Positions 24,597 to 37,833 of a DNA stretch of 64,000 nt are shown piece by piece (position 1 is the first letter of the stretch; each line of letters opens with the position of its first letter). The stretch is from Lingula anatina (Eukaryota > Brachiopoda > Lingulata > Lingulida > Lingulidae), in contig NW_019775702.1 of NCBI RefSeq assembly GCF_001039355.2, forward strand, positions 466,697 to 530,696, in the 5' to 3' direction. The notes under the pieces are model-generated. The model saw only the letters and a list, made by a program, of their open reading frames with translations, ran no database searches and was not told the origin of the DNA. Made by a program: the position numbers and the translations under genes.

Positions 24597-24619
24597 ATCA
24601 ACTTGAACACTGCAAAATT
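24597..24619 (-). CDS. Candidate microexon, second copy
   Basis: Identical to 17050-17072, including both splice sites. One of the two is expected to be redundant if the block is an allelic duplicate. Confidence 0.25.
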
Positions 24620-25244
24620 TAATTTTAAGATATTAGTTTTTTAAAACTTGATCAGTGCTAAGTACGACAGATATTAATTTCTTTTAGGCACTGTTCAGTC
24701 ACTCACAGATATTAGTACTGTGAACAAAAGCTTTCATTGTGATAACCCGCAGTCTTCATTTCTACTTACTTGGCTTTTATCTTTGGAACAGCATGTTTTA
24801 ATTGCAGGTTGTAAAAAGAATTTTTATTTCCTTGCATCACATATTTTAATATATAGAAATACAACTGGACAGTAAAATTATTGAGCCCCATAAGAAGGGG
24901 TCATTCAGAATAGAAAATTCGAGTATCAACTGATCCAAGGATCAAATATGGCAGACCCTACATGAAAGGAAGACTGCTTAATCCTGTAATGGTCTCTCTG
25001 CCTCTCACACGCCTCCCTACGCGTTGTCCCTGCAATTAAATCTCGGCTCCGTTCTACCGGATGCGTGGGGAAAATCATAAAATCTGCCAATTGTAAAATC
25101 TGTGGGTGACTGGGAAAGTGATGTCATCTATTGTTACATCAATTCTATCCCGCTGACAGCTGCTTTTAAGCCTGCCCGTGTGTTATTTTAATATATATCT
25201 GCGCATCCACGATACTGGCTAACAACAATTGGTTATCATCTTTT

Positions 25245-25799
25245 ACCCCATTCACACTACAGTTGCAAAAATGCACATTTCCATAATTCGTTTCTATTTT
25301 CGTGAGGAATCCGATTCGGTATTGCGTTCACACTCGCGAAGCAAAACCGAATCCCACATTAAAAATTTCAGGTTTAACTTCCTGTTTTGAACACTCATGC
25401 ATGCGCCGCACAGGAAAACTCAAAATACCAACAAAAAAGTATGACAGCAAATGTATCTCAAAAAGACATTCCAGCATTCTTGGGAAGCATAAGATGGCAT
25501 AATAAGTTTGTTGCCTCATGTTGTAGTGAGTGGTGACCTCCAAATACGTTTGGTGCAATCGCTAAAGTAATAAACAAGCGTTCATAGATACCCGCACTCA
25601 TCTGCACACATGCGCAGTAAGATCTGTACAGGTGTCGATTCTGGTAAGTTATTCGGATCGCGCTTAGAAATCCACCTCGCTTGCAGGATTTTGAAAATTC
25701 GCATTACAGAAATCCTCTTGCGTTCACACTACTGCATTTATTTGAATTGTGACCTAATTCGCAACTTATCCGAATAACTGAGCATAGTGTGAATGGGGT
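25245..25799. mobile_element. MITE with ACCCCATTCACAC ends, allele 2
   Basis: Same insertion as 17716-18266, with the same 13-bp inverted ends and a few substitutions. Confidence 0.75.
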
Positions 25800-26221
25800 A
25801 TTTGAAAGTCTGTCCAAATATTCATATGTGTTGGATTACAATTGGGGTACTTTCATGTGAAAAGGGATGGATTTTTCTTATTATATAACAAACAATTTTG
25901 TGCTTCCAAACATTGCTGTGTATTTTAAACTTTTAAATTTTTACCTGAAAATGACACTAAAACAACACCTGGGACACAGACATACCAGTCTGTTTTGCAG
26001 CTGTATATTGTGAAAAAGAAAGCTCTCAGAATAGTATTGTCATATTTTTCTGGTCATCTCAGGGATCGGCAAACACACTAGAGAAAAACAAAAACTGCTC
26101 TTTGTCGCAAATTTTGCTGGGTGAAAATAGAAAAAAACGAGTTGTTGTTTGTTACTATCGTTTTTGTTTTTAACTTCAGTACAAACTGTTATCTCCTATA
26201 CACATGAACTATACAAATCAT

Positions 26222-26225
26222 TTAA
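26222..26225. other. Empty TTAA site of the 18696 MITE
   Basis: Single TTAA with flanks matching both sides of the insertion in the other copy. This is the unoccupied target. Confidence 0.85.
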
Positions 26226-26713
26226 TTTCAGGATTTAAATTCCTGAAATGCACTCTGCTTTTTACAAAACAACGTGTAAGGAAACCCTGTCATCTGAGCA
26301 TGTTTTCACAGATGTTATGAACCAATCCCGTTTTGTTTCCTTCAGACTTGCATGACAGCGAAACTAAAGCTAGGGTGTAGTTTCGTTTCCCCATACAGAT
26401 TCGGCCCAAGGCATAAAAATAGTGGATATTTCCATTGATGACTTTATGACCAGGCCACATGTATATTAAATGAGACTAATTAAATTAGCTATAGCCAGTC
26501 CCCACTTTTTGGCATGTAATTCACAAAAAAATATTTCATGTCATCACTGCTTAACCGCCGATTCAGGATTGCAGCATGCTTTTCCAACTCTGTGAAGTTA
26601 AGTGTGCTCTTCCCTGAGCATTTTATGTGTTTAATGTTACATTTTCCAAACATTATGAATATAAAACAAAATACGTTGCATATTTTTAATAGATATGTTA
26701 AAAATCAGTTTCT

Positions 26714-26752
<39 letters not shown>

Positions 26753-27800
26753 CACCTTTCTGTAACTATGTTCATTTTAATTCAACAATTAATGAGAAGG
26801 AAACATACTTTTCTGGTCTATATCTCAATGAATAAACTCGGGTTTTGAAATGAAATGTCAGCAAAATAAGAGTCTAAGTTTACATAAACACTCTCTGATA
26901 AAGGAGCTACTCACTGTCAAACAAAACAAAAAAAGCATATTTACCAGTTACGATGGACACCAATGTTCCGTTGTCACTTGATGTATTATTTCTTTACTTC
27001 AAATCCTGAAAACGAACAAATTACACCATTACTGGAACTTCAATCTGAGGGTCACTGAAATTTCCAAATCAATTATATCTAGTGTGTAAACAATGTAGGA
27101 AACTTTTTCTAAAAATAAAATTAAATATTACTCATTTGTCAAGTAACAGAGTATTAACATAAACTTTTCTGTATATCTCTTGTAATTTGTCTATATCTAC
27201 TACCCTATATGTATATTAACTATCAGCACGTTCAATGTAGGTGGTGGTAACCACAAAATTAAAAAAAATAATGTTTCTTAACCTACTTCATAAACACACA
27301 TCACATTCCTGTCCTCAACTCCTGTACAAACATTGCAGAAAGAAAACATTACAGTAACAAGCACCATACCTTAACATATGACTTGTTGATTCCAATGAAA
27401 TCAATTTCATTAAAAAATATAAATTACATTAATTCCAGTATAGTTTTTCACCAATACTTAACCAATCATCCAAAATACGAACCAATTACCACATGGAATC
27501 AACACGTTATTCTTTTGTCAGTCACATGCAATGGAATACCTACAGATAACTGCTTCTAAGAAAACCGTCTTTCGTCTGCTGAACGCAAGCTTGTATAATG
27601 AATGACCTTTGCAGAACACTGTTTATGCCGTCATTTAGCTGCTTTAATGATGGCCTCAAATCAATCCAAAACCCTCCAATAAGGTTTCTGAAATGACGTC
27701 AATTTTCACTGCCTCTGCTTTACAGCTTGTCATTATCATAATGCCAAACAACTTTCCTCTGTCCTATAATGTTTCTTAATGTGATAGCAACACACATGCT

Positions 27801-27871
27801 ATGGGCATCAGTGGATGCTTTCCTCTGAATGCCAGATATTGATACAGTAAAAGCTATCAACTGATGCCTAT
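27801..27871. other. Pre-miRNA-like hairpin, allele 2
   Basis: Identical in sequence to 20695-20765. Confidence 0.4.
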
Positions 27872-28667
27872 CTCACAACCTATGGAATGTCTCCAAATAT
27901 CAACAGCTCAATACAACTTTAAAAAAAGAACAATGGAGAACAGTAGAACAGGCATTTTTTCTTCATGTTTATGATGACGCATTAACATGAAAGATCTTAT
28001 AGAATATCATATATATAACCTATTTATCTTACTATCATTTTCAGGAAATTGTATACATCTGTTTACCAACTGTTAATCTTGGTGAAAAAATTAAATTACT
28101 ATGAAGATGGGAGGAGGGATTCCAAAAGTAATTTTTTCAATTTGATAAGTTTACTCACCAGCAATATTAAAAACACTTTGAAAAGCCCAAAACAGATAAG
28201 GTAGGGCAAAAATCTGTTCTAGATATAGCAAAATAAATAAATAAATAAAATTAAATTAAAAAATCCAGTAAAATTTAACAATTTTCCAATAATCAGCAAG
28301 GTATACCCTATCTTAAACCATTGAAAAAAAATACAGACCTATAAAACCATTTTTTGAGCCTTATATCAAACATTGTCCAAAATGCCTTCTAAATTTTTGT
28401 AAAGTCTCAAAAGCTACTCATGAATGAAGTATTGTTGCGACATAGATGCTGCTTTCAGTTCCAAGATTCAGATGAAGTATTGTTGGGAATGTAGTGCTAA
28501 TATAGGTAGAAATTAAGAAAATGGTAACCACTCCAGTGAGAAGAAGAATGCAGAAAATGGCAAGAGGGCAAGAGCACTGGTAACCTGCATTTTACCATTC
28601 ACCTAAGTTTATAGGGAAAATGTAGTTTGGCAGTCATATTGTAAACAACAGATGTGTCATGAGAGTA

Positions 28668-29080
28668 ACAGCAACAACATATACAGACACAGTACTCAGA
28701 ACACACAGACACACAATACATGGCATTTACATGTTTCCTGGCCACCAAACTACAAATTGGGACGCAAAATGTGCAAATCAAAGTACTATTGGTTATTCAG
28801 AGATACCTCAATAACAGGAAGAGTGTGTCAGCTACTAGATCAACTACACTGTGTGTGCATCTAGAAGAAGGGTGACAGCAACAACATATACAGACACAGT
28901 ACTCAGAATTAACACATGCACACAATACATATGGCATTTGCATGTCTTTCTGACTACCAAACTACAAATTGGGACGCAAAATGTGCAAATCAAAGTACTA
29001 TTGGTTCTTCAGAGATATCTCAATAACAGGAAGACTGTGTCAGCTACTAGACCAACTACACCGCATGTGAATCTAGAAGA
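28668..29080. repeat. Two tandem ~207-bp units, allele 2
   Basis: Second copy of the tandem repeat at 21571-21990, with units starting at 28668 and 28875. Confidence 0.9.
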
Positions 29081-31007
29081 AAGGTTTTCCAGCAATTTTG
29101 AAAGATAACAATTACTAACACCTTGCCTTTATTAAAAAAAAAAAAAAAAAATGCAGAATGATCAAATCAGACGTTCAAGCTAAAACAATGTTAAATTATT
29201 TTGAAAATTATTTTGCTTAATCACATGTTTAGGTTTGGTGAAAATGTAAGTAATAATAAGAGCTTAAAATGAGTTCAGATATACTAATTAATGTTGTTTT
29301 TTTAATTTGGAAAAAAAAAAACAAGGCTAGTGAATTAGTTCCCTTTTTTAAAGAAATTGGACAAAATAGGCATATGTCTTCAGAATTCTTATACAAAATT
29401 GCTAAAGAACTGTCCTAAAACAAATAGTAGAATAATCTCATCTGTGGGTTTCTTGACCAATGTAAATATCATGATGAATAGTCCCTGTCAAGATCATGTC
29501 CATAGCTCTTCCTGTCTAATAACATAATCTGTTAATGTCTTAGCTGCTTTCTGGCTCATGTGTCTTCCTTCTCTATGGAGACATCTTCCCTTCCAAATAT
29601 TGGATATTTTTAAAACATACAGTAGTATAACATAATCATGTTAGGCTCTTGAGTGCACAAAATGTTGCTTGATAAATTTGAGTCAAACAAAATTTTATGA
29701 TACTGCTGTCTTAAAATTTCCAAATCAAAAACAGCAGTTCGTTATCGCCTTACTTAATTTTAAAATCTACATATCGTAATACCCTAACCAATGAAACCAT
29801 TGTCAATCACCTTAACTAACCTAATGACAGCCTATCACTCAAACAACTGTTAATCCAATAACAGCACAGAATGCCAAGACTTATCACTTGGAATAACATC
29901 TGGGAATTATTCAATATGTATCACCTTCTTGATGGAATCTTTTTTTACTCAAAGACTGGCTGAATGGTTTAAACAGAATACAAAACACTAACTAAATTCT
30001 ACAAACCAAAAACTAAATAAATGAAAATATACGAATTAAAGAAAAATATCACAATAATACACAAAAATAACTATAACTATAATAAGGGAACCAGTGATGC
30101 TCCATTTTAATCTGATATACATGTGCATGAACAATGACAAACTGCAGTAGTAGTGAGCACACTCAGCAATAAAAGGTTGAGCTTTGTCCTTGTACTGCAG
30201 CAACTACAATTTGATAATGTATCGTATCTATTTGCACAATATAGCTAAATAACAGTTAATTTTTTTCTGTTAAAATCAACCTAAAACCTGAGAGACTGAA
30301 TTACTTTTATTTGCTGCACTGCATTCACAGGGATATCTTCAGAGAAGGGATAAATTTTTATCTCCACTGACGCAATGTCCTCAAAAATAGGAGTAAAAAT
30401 TTGGCTCAATCTACAACGCATTAAAAACACTAAACAGTAAATTACTTTGACAAAGAAAAATATAATATTTTCATTAATTCAAAATGAGCATTTTTACTTT
30501 CTGGCAGGTAATTTGCATGATCCCTGTAAATAGCCACTGGGTTAATTAATAGTGAAAAACAGCTTTTTTCATAGTCTGTGATCTGTGGTAATTACTGCAG
30601 TCATTTACAGAAGACTTTGCTCTCTAAGACCTATTAAATCATTACCTGTACTTGAACAGCTTTAGATGGTTTACTTTAGAGAAGCAGTCTGTTTGAAAGA
30701 AAAAAAAACTTAATAGCTTTATTACTATGTAAGAGAGTCATCAAAACAGAACCTCTGCACTTGACATGGCCAATTAAGTAACTGAAAAAGGAACAATCAC
30801 TTTATAACACTTATAAATGCATGATATGATACTTCTAGTCATTTGTAGTTGTTTTCTGCACATTTTGATCACTTAGGACCTTAACTGCTACACAGAAAAG
30901 AAATGGTCACCTAAAACAAGTTGAATTTCCAAGTTCTAGTTTTGTTTACTTTTTAAGACCTGTAATTTAGCAAGGAATCATCATCATCAAGTATATTTTG
31001 TTTACTA

Positions 31008-31912
31008 TATGAGAAACCCTCAAGAAGAAGCACCAGAGAAGCACACTGAAATGTTTGGAAATATCATTGCTTTCACAGTAGTATTGCAAATTTCATCTTG
31101 AGTACTAGTATGCTGTAAGGTTCTAAGTTACAATGTCCTCTCTGTCCCATCCTTCGCCACCCTATACCTCCTTCATTCACATTCCCATTACTTTTAACTA
31201 TATATAGCTATCTTTTATGCAGTTTTTTTATTTCGAAAGTTAAAAAAATGCTAAAAGCTGGTACCAAGAAAGTCATGGTTTATACTTCACCACATAATGA
31301 TGTTGTGTTAAAGAAAAAAAAATTCACATTATGTAACATTGCCAGGATATTAGCAGACCACTTCAAGAGGCATGATCTTCTAGGATTTTTATGAGACCTT
31401 TATAAACTCCAGTAAGCAGAAAACCATTGAAAGAAAATGTTATTTGACATTTTTGTTGATAAAATATGACCTTATTATGTGGTTACACAATCAGTTGCTG
31501 CTCTGGCAACCCAAAAACCTTAAAACCAGTGACAATTTTACTCAGGAATTCAAGTTTTGAAAAATAACACCTACGAATAATGCGCTCTACCAATCTATAA
31601 TCATTTGTACCTGCTAAAATGTTACAATGCTTTTGTGATTATTTGTTGAGGTACATGTATATGTTAGCATAATAATCATAAATGCAAGAAGAAACAAACT
31701 GTCACTCTCTTTCTAGAGGAGCATAATTGATTCAGCATCTCTATATCTAAAAAGATAAAAAAGAAAGAAAGAAAATGCTGCTTTGAAGTGACATATGCTT
31801 CTCATCACAGGTTAATCAATGATCTATGATACCCATATCTATATAGATCATTATATTACACTATACATGCTCTTCTCCCTCAAGAACTGAAGGTTCATGT
31901 TATCTGACATAC
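31008..31912. other. Non-coding stretch, probably intron
   Basis: AT-rich, with no supported exon or element. It lies between candidate minus-strand exons. Confidence 0.4.
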
Positions 31913-31941
31913 CTCAAGGGCATTTCTCCTCAAATAACAGT
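31913..31941 (-). CDS. Weak candidate exon, unknown gene
   Basis: On the minus strand the acceptor cttatagtcag, 29 exon bases and the donor gtatgtcag. With the single G left by the exon at 33234-33374 it reads DCYLRRNALE and exits in phase 0. Phase fits, but the exon is very short and the acceptor has a weak pyrimidine tract. Confidence 0.2.
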
Positions 31942-33233
31942 CTGACTATAAGTATCAGTTTTTCAACACACACACACGTTTGTGGACCATGCTTTTACCT
32001 TTTATATTTTTTATATATTCTTTAAAAATACTTTCGTTACCAAACCAATGTAAAATTTGGAAAAATTAATCATACATTTTTTTGTTATCTTTAGCTAAAG
32101 GAAATAATCTTTATAATTACATCATACATAAATATGCTGGCTTTAATCTGGCATCTACCATACTATAGTATCATGTCACTCTAGTTTTTCCTATTCAATC
32201 ATTAATGAGCTGTAGGATAAAACTTCATCCAGCAGCATGAAACATATTGCACAGCATTGTGAGAATATTCTTGAAGATATACTCAAACCTTGTGGATTAT
32301 GATGCATCATTTCAACCAATTATCAAGCTAATTAATCCACTGGTCCCAACTTTAAATTTAAATGATTCACCCATTTCTATTATATCTCTCTATCATCAAT
32401 AAAAATAAAAATAATAAATAAATAAATAAAATGTACAGATTCCTAAGATGTCAAAATGTACAGTAAACTACCTTCACAACTCTTACCTGTACCTGACATC
32501 TACATGTACTTTGTGAATTGCATGTACAAGTACAAATACTGTTAGCATCATGCATACAAACATAAGATATAGGTCATAATGATTTTCAAATAAGCGTAAC
32601 TATGTATCAACTCAAATTGCAAGGAAACACGAAGTGATTTAGCAATCTGATCAGCAAAACTATGACTTCTTTCTGTTCAATAAATGACAAAATCTAATAA
32701 TGCAAACAAACACACATCTAAAATAACAGCAAGAAACCTACGTTCAACCTGCTCATCTGGAGAACTGACCCCTAACAAACACTTCCCCCATACACACACG
32801 CCAACCATTAATCAGGTTAACGTCATGTTACCACGGGTTGCAAGTACATTCACAATATATATGTTCTGACTAATAGCATCGACATTCAAATAAGAAAAAA
32901 ATGTAAATGACAAAAATTGCAAAAAAATGGCATTTATATTGCAATTATATAAGTATGTGCCTGCATGTCTGCCTGCATTTGTTTAACACATTCTGAACAG
33001 TTCCCTAAGCTGAAAACAAAAATATTATTTCTCTCCTGTGTGGCAAAACATTGTGGCAATTATAAAAAAACAGACAACTAAGATAACTACAAATCAGTGT
33101 ATAATAGGTCGAGGATACTACAGTCATATCCAGAGGGCAATTTAGATTTGTAAAACACCCACAGAATTATAAAACCTAATAAGTGTTTAACCCAATAAAT
33201 GTTTTCAGAGTGCTGCTGTGATGTACTCTTTAC
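31942..33233. other. Non-coding stretch, probably intron
   Basis: AT-rich, with an ACAC run near 31970 and AAAT units near 32410. No supported exon or element. Confidence 0.4.
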
Positions 33234-33374
33234 CTTTCAATTTAAATATGCCAGTTGTTACATCACAAAGTATAATATTATATCCAGGAAGTTCTTGTTT
33301 TGGAAGTTCTTGAGTGTACATCAGTAATAACAGACCTGTACCTGTTGACCTCTCACCTGGCTTTACTTTTACAC
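33234..33374 (-). CDS. Internal coding exon of unrecognised minus-strand gene
   Basis: The minus-strand acceptor gtttttgtttacag and donor gtaaagagt bound a 141-nt exon (47 codons) that enters and leaves with one base carried. It continues the frame of the two upstream exons at 35412-35465 and 36887-36951. Pieces of the product are SVKVKPGERSTGTGLLLLMY, TQELPKQELPGYNIILCDV and TTGIFKLK. The alternation of short hydrophobic and polar stretches suggests beta structure in a soluble domain. The other two frames are closed. I do not recognise the family. Three exons sharing one open frame with matched phases make this the best-supported coding on the minus strand. Confidence 0.65.
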
Positions 33375-34303
33375 CTGTAAACAAAAACGTACTGACAGGT
33401 AAGTAGTCATTTTTAGCACAAAGGCATCATATGAAAGTACTAGTACATTTCGTATTCTTTTCTTATATACCATTACCATCCCAATGTACCCTGAATGTAC
33501 GAACATGAAAAAAATATATACATTTGACATGAGAAATATCCCATTATGCTCAGCTGATTAAGTTCAATGTTCCTAGCAAATTCTGTCTAGTAGGCATAAA
33601 ATTCTGTATTCACACAGATGTATGAAGTACATAACTGTGATGAGGTTTTCAGTCATGGCAATCTCCCCTAACACAATATATTCTTAACTACCAATGGAAA
33701 TCATCCAAGACAGGGGTACAGCATGACAAAATACAAAACTGGAAAAAGAACAAGAATACACATGTAGTGAACTTTTAAGTGAAAAGGTTGAAAGTTCTAT
33801 GCTCTGGAAATGCTGACTTAGCAATACAAATGTGACACAAAGCATGTGCTGTTTTACTATAAACAGCAATGAAGACAGAACTTTAAAAATATTACCAGGG
33901 AAATATCTCTGAATAAATTCTTTCAGCTTTCATTCTTTGCTGCATCAACTTTCTAGTCTGCCATTATCTCTGACCCCTTCTTCAAATCCTACTAAATCAT
34001 GTTTGATTTTATTAGTCTTTAAGGTGTCCCTTTAAATCATTTTAAACCATTTCCATAACTGCGAGTGCAATATTTGTTAATAGATTTTGTTAAAAAAAAT
34101 TTTTTAATAATAAATATTAAAGGTCATTATAAGACCTCACTAAATGTGCCAATTTTTCATAAGTTGTCAGTAAAAACCATAAGGCCAATATTGCTGGTAT
34201 AATGAGTCTAATTTGATCCTGGCTTTTTTTTTTTTTGGAGGGATTGGCTCAATTGGTTGCTGAGCAGTACCCACTCACATTCTCTTAGCTTTCCTATGAT
34301 AAT
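33375..34303. other. Intron-like stretch, no gene seen
   Basis: AT-rich, with short minus-strand frames (33684-33869) lacking coding character. Confidence 0.4.
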
Positions 34304-34467
34304 CATGGGCAAATTTAGGCCGTCTTCTGGGTCTTCAGGAAGACCGTCAGATTTTAAAGTTTACATCGACGGGTTTCTAATTTTTCTGTCGGAAGACGGT
34401 TCAAAATGGTGGATGGAACAATGAAGATAACTTGGAAGCCTGTCAGAAAATATCTCTGGATCCGCTT
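34304..34467. mobile_element. hAT-like MITE, copy 2, reverse orientation
   Basis: Reverse-complement relative of 39-208, sharing the CCGTCTTCTGG and CTCTGGATCCGC segments. It is flanked by the exact 8-bp duplication ATGATAAT (34296-34303 and 34468-34475), diagnostic of hAT transposition. It is more diverged at the ends than copy 1. Confidence 0.8.
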
Positions 34468-34475
34468 ATGATAAT

Positions 34476-35411
34476 AACGGTCAAGGTCACAAGAGAGTAG
34501 GCATCAATTTGACTACTCTCATTGGCTGGCCAACTCATCACACTGTTAGGAAAAAAGTTCCTGTCTAAATGTTCAAATCATGGAATATTGGCAAAGAATA
34601 TGAAGTCATAAGTGAACCATTAAGTATTCATGGACATTTGGAGTTCATACCACTCCCAATATTTTACATTCACAAAAATGGAACAGCATGCTCATTTCTA
34701 AACATATTTTCCTGACAGACCTCCTACTACATTGTACACTAGTAGTAGTTAAGAGCAATATTGACACCTGGTATGCATACAATAAATGTATATATAAATG
34801 AACAGATTGGTGATTGCGTATTTCCTAGAAAAGGTCTGAAGAGATGCTATTATAAAGATATAAAATTGCTATGCCATTAATAATTATTTCCACATACCAA
34901 CTTCACAAAAATTATGAATGCGTTATGCTTCCATCTGTATTGTACCCTTAGGTGTCAGTCAAACCACATTTCATGGTTAACTTTTTCATTTCAAATATAC
35001 TCAGATATCCATAAGTATCATTACCACATGTTGATAGCTCTAACACAAAGCATCAAACTTATATGTTGTCAAAACGAAAAGTAGGGGCAAATCACTCTCA
35101 ATATGCTTTCTGTGAAAATAAATTTGGCCACATTTTCTAAACTATTTCACATAATGCCTAATTATGTGAAAAAACACTTCCACATTCATTCATGAATTCT
35201 TTCATTCATCCATCCATCTGTCAATCCATTTATTCATTCAGAATAATATATCCAAACATATTTTACAAACTTTTTTTTCCTTTTTTTATTCTTATAACAT
35301 TCATTCTTATCTCTTCATGTTATGACCCTGGAATTTCATTTACTTTTAATTTTATCTAATATCATAAAACATGCCCAAATAAGCATAATAATAAGCAATT
35401 TCAATACTCAC
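34476..35411. other. Intron-like stretch, no gene seen
   Basis: AT-rich; ATTC/ATCC-rich near 35185-35235. No supported exon or transposon. Confidence 0.4.
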
Positions 35412-35465
35412 TTTTTTCATTTTTGAGACAGATATCATATTCTGTGTCTTCAAATCGAACAAGAT
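35412..35465 (-). CDS. Internal coding exon of unrecognised minus-strand gene
   Basis: The minus-strand acceptor ctttcttccag and donor gtgagtattg bound 54 nt. With one base carried from the upstream exon it reads DLVRFEDTEYDICLKNEK and carries one base into 33234-33374. It is acidic and charged, with no membrane character. Only this frame is continuous over all three exons. The product is not recognised. Confidence 0.65.
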
Positions 35466-36886
35466 CTGGAAGAAAGCCAGACAAATATTTTCAATAAGAT
35501 CTCGATAAAGGAATCAAATAAACCCCTCCTCCCTACTTTCTCCTCACTATCTCACCTGTAGCTATTCATTTTCAAACAAGCTAAATTGACATGCCCCCAT
35601 TTTTCACCTTTTGCAGCGCTAGAAGCAGGTAACAACATGTGATCAATTATATATGACACCCAATCTCCTAACCCCAGACAGTGATAAGATATCACAACTT
35701 CAAAAAGGTAACAGTGCACCATGACTTCCCCATACCTTCAGTAGCTAAATGACTTAACAAAACAAAGGAAGCAAAAGCTGTTTTACATTCATACCTGAGT
35801 TTTAATCAAGACAATTTTTCAATAAGTAAGTTCTGGTTATAAAAGAATATGACTATTTCAGTTACAAAATTAATGAAATAACCATATAATATTAAGTGCA
35901 TAACTATCATTTTAATTACACGGGGGTGGCTCGTGATGTAATGAGCAGCCACTTGACTTGAACTGGTCAGCAAATAGGGACCAGGTTTTCAGAAATAACA
36001 CACAACCCTATGGGAAACAATGAGTTTGAATTATTATATTTCATGGCACAACCAATGACGATTCATTTTTATGACACAAAGGATCCTTTATGCATATACA
36101 AGTACCCTACCAAATCTATTCAACAATTATGAATTAAGACACTAAAAAAAAGAAAAAAAAAACACTTGAATGTCTCCACTGGTTTGCATCAGAGCAACAT
36201 TTGACTGCACATCTTGCTGTCTGATAAAGAGTCCAGTCCAATCTACTTATTTTACATTTCAATCTTTTGTTGATACAGTGTTTCTTTTTATCATGCCATC
36301 TTGCCCGCACTGGCTTTTGGGCGACTTGCAAATAATCATGTAAATATACACTGCACTCTTTCTCTTCAAGCAATCAAAGCCATGGGGTCACATTCTAAGC
36401 ACCCATTCATTACCAAGTTTTCACAAGGCCCCACTGCGCATTCAGAATGTTTTTTGTTGTTGTTATTTTCATGAGCTGTTCAAAAGGAATTACTGTCACT
36501 GCAAATAATGTTTAGAATTAATGTTAGTTGTATAGAAGTATCATTATAGTTTGAAATTCCGGTCTACAAATCTAAACGCGATATAAACTTTTTTACTATG
36601 ATACTAGAATCTATATTATCTCTTCATACATAATAAATGACACAACAGACACAAAAGCACATTCTCCTATGGCATATCTGTGTGGCAATGCATGTCATGC
36701 ATGCTGGCAGTGCGTGTTAAGCACTGCGACAGAAATCCATACAAACACACAATCAAGTCACTTTTCTATATCGACTGTGCACAGCGATAGCTAGACCTCT
36801 TTAAGAATGTTTATAACCTCAAGTAGCCTCTTATTCCCTCACGTTAACAGAGACATTGTCATGAGGCATCAAGACATAAGTCTTAC

Positions 36887-36951
36887 CTTTTAAATGCCGC
36901 TCCACGCAAAATGAGGGAACTGGGTCATCCCAGGTTGCCCCGATAATGTCG
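36887..36951 (-). CDS. Coding exon of unrecognised minus-strand gene, allele 1
   Basis: The donor gtaagactt lies at the left edge and an acceptor-like gattgcag at the right. The frame reads DIIGATWDDPVPSFCVERHL and then K, leaving one base for 35412-35465. The same frame stays open about 20 codons further upstream (to a TAA) but has no ATG. So either an upstream exon supplies the start, or this CG-rich area is the 5' exon with a start I cannot see. An ATG in another frame gives only 12 codons. The coding bases are identical in the second copy at 38942-39006. Confidence 0.55.
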
Positions 36952-37462
36952 CTGCAATCGGGTCGAGAAATCAGGTCAGTGCGCACGAACCCGCGAAGTT
37001 GTGAGTGCAGTTAGGCCAACGCGACAGATAAAACCCTCGAAGGCAGCAGCTGTCTGGTCCTTAGCACCTCTCATTCAACCAGGGATGTAGGTATTCTCCT
37101 CAGCCTCTTGAATGCTACCATGAGTTTTAACTAAAATGAATTTAATTAAAACTATTTGGCATCAAGCTCGGCTGTCACTATGAGCTGTTTTAATGAATAT
37201 GAGGCACATAAAAACCGATCACCAGTAAAATATATGTCACTAGACTACCGGTTCCATAGGCCCAATGCGACAAAAGTATTTAAAATAAACTAATTTAAAA
37301 GGATAGCAACCGACTGTTACAATTCGTCTGACATTCAAAATTCCACAACAAAAACATTGTTAACGACAATTTTTGTTGACACAAAGAAACCACCAAAACG
37401 GAAACCTTTGCTTACCATAGACATAAATGTATCGGGCAAAAAGAATTATGGTAACGTTATAA

Positions 37463-37484
37463 CATGGAAATATATATTTCCATG
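37463..37484. repeat. Perfect 22-bp palindrome
   Basis: CATGGAAATAT followed by its exact reverse complement, also present at the equivalent position in the second copy (about 39522-39543). Confidence 0.8.
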
Positions 37485-37759
37485 GTTATAATAACAAGCA
37501 CAACATTATCTGATGTTTAATATCAAAACGTTCTGTGTAAGCTGGGGTTAGATCTACATGTAGGCCTAGGCCTACGTAACGACGTAACAGTATTGTTACT
37601 TTTTTTTAGAACCGTTTTTGAAACTTTTTTACATCGTTACTATAACGAAACCGTAACGCATTTGTTAATTATAAAAAACATATGTTAAGATACTTCATAG
37701 TATTTTACCGCTTCATGGGATAAGCATTCCTAATTCATGATAGAGAGCGACTTCACTTA

Positions 37760-37832
37760 GGGGAGACCGGGGCTTGTTGGCCCAGTTAAACACCTTTGGT
37801 CTTGTACAATATAGAGCCAACTAGGAATGAGT
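37760..37832. mobile_element. Left end of TIR transposon, truncated at contig end
   Basis: Starts GGGGAGACCGGGGC after TA, identical in position to the element at 39835. Cut off by the N at 37833. Confidence 0.75.
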
Positions 37833-37833
37833 N
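37833..37833. other. Single-N contig join
   Basis: Sequence right of the N restarts at the equivalent of 35787. Confidence 0.9.

Larger units (their letters stand above)
24359..31007. repeat. Haplotype block 1, second copy
   Basis: Direct repeat of 16820-23922. It lacks the insertion of 18696-19125 and the hAT-like insertion at 23923, and has its own small indels (for example an extra ~30 bp near 27950). It continues past 31007 into unique sequence, so it is the copy that joins the right-hand region. Confidence 0.85.
35787..37832. repeat. Haplotype block 2, first copy
   Basis: Direct repeat of 37834-39908 with scattered SNPs and small indels. It ends at the single N at 37833, inside the left part of a transposon that is longer in the next block. 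Confidence 0.85.
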
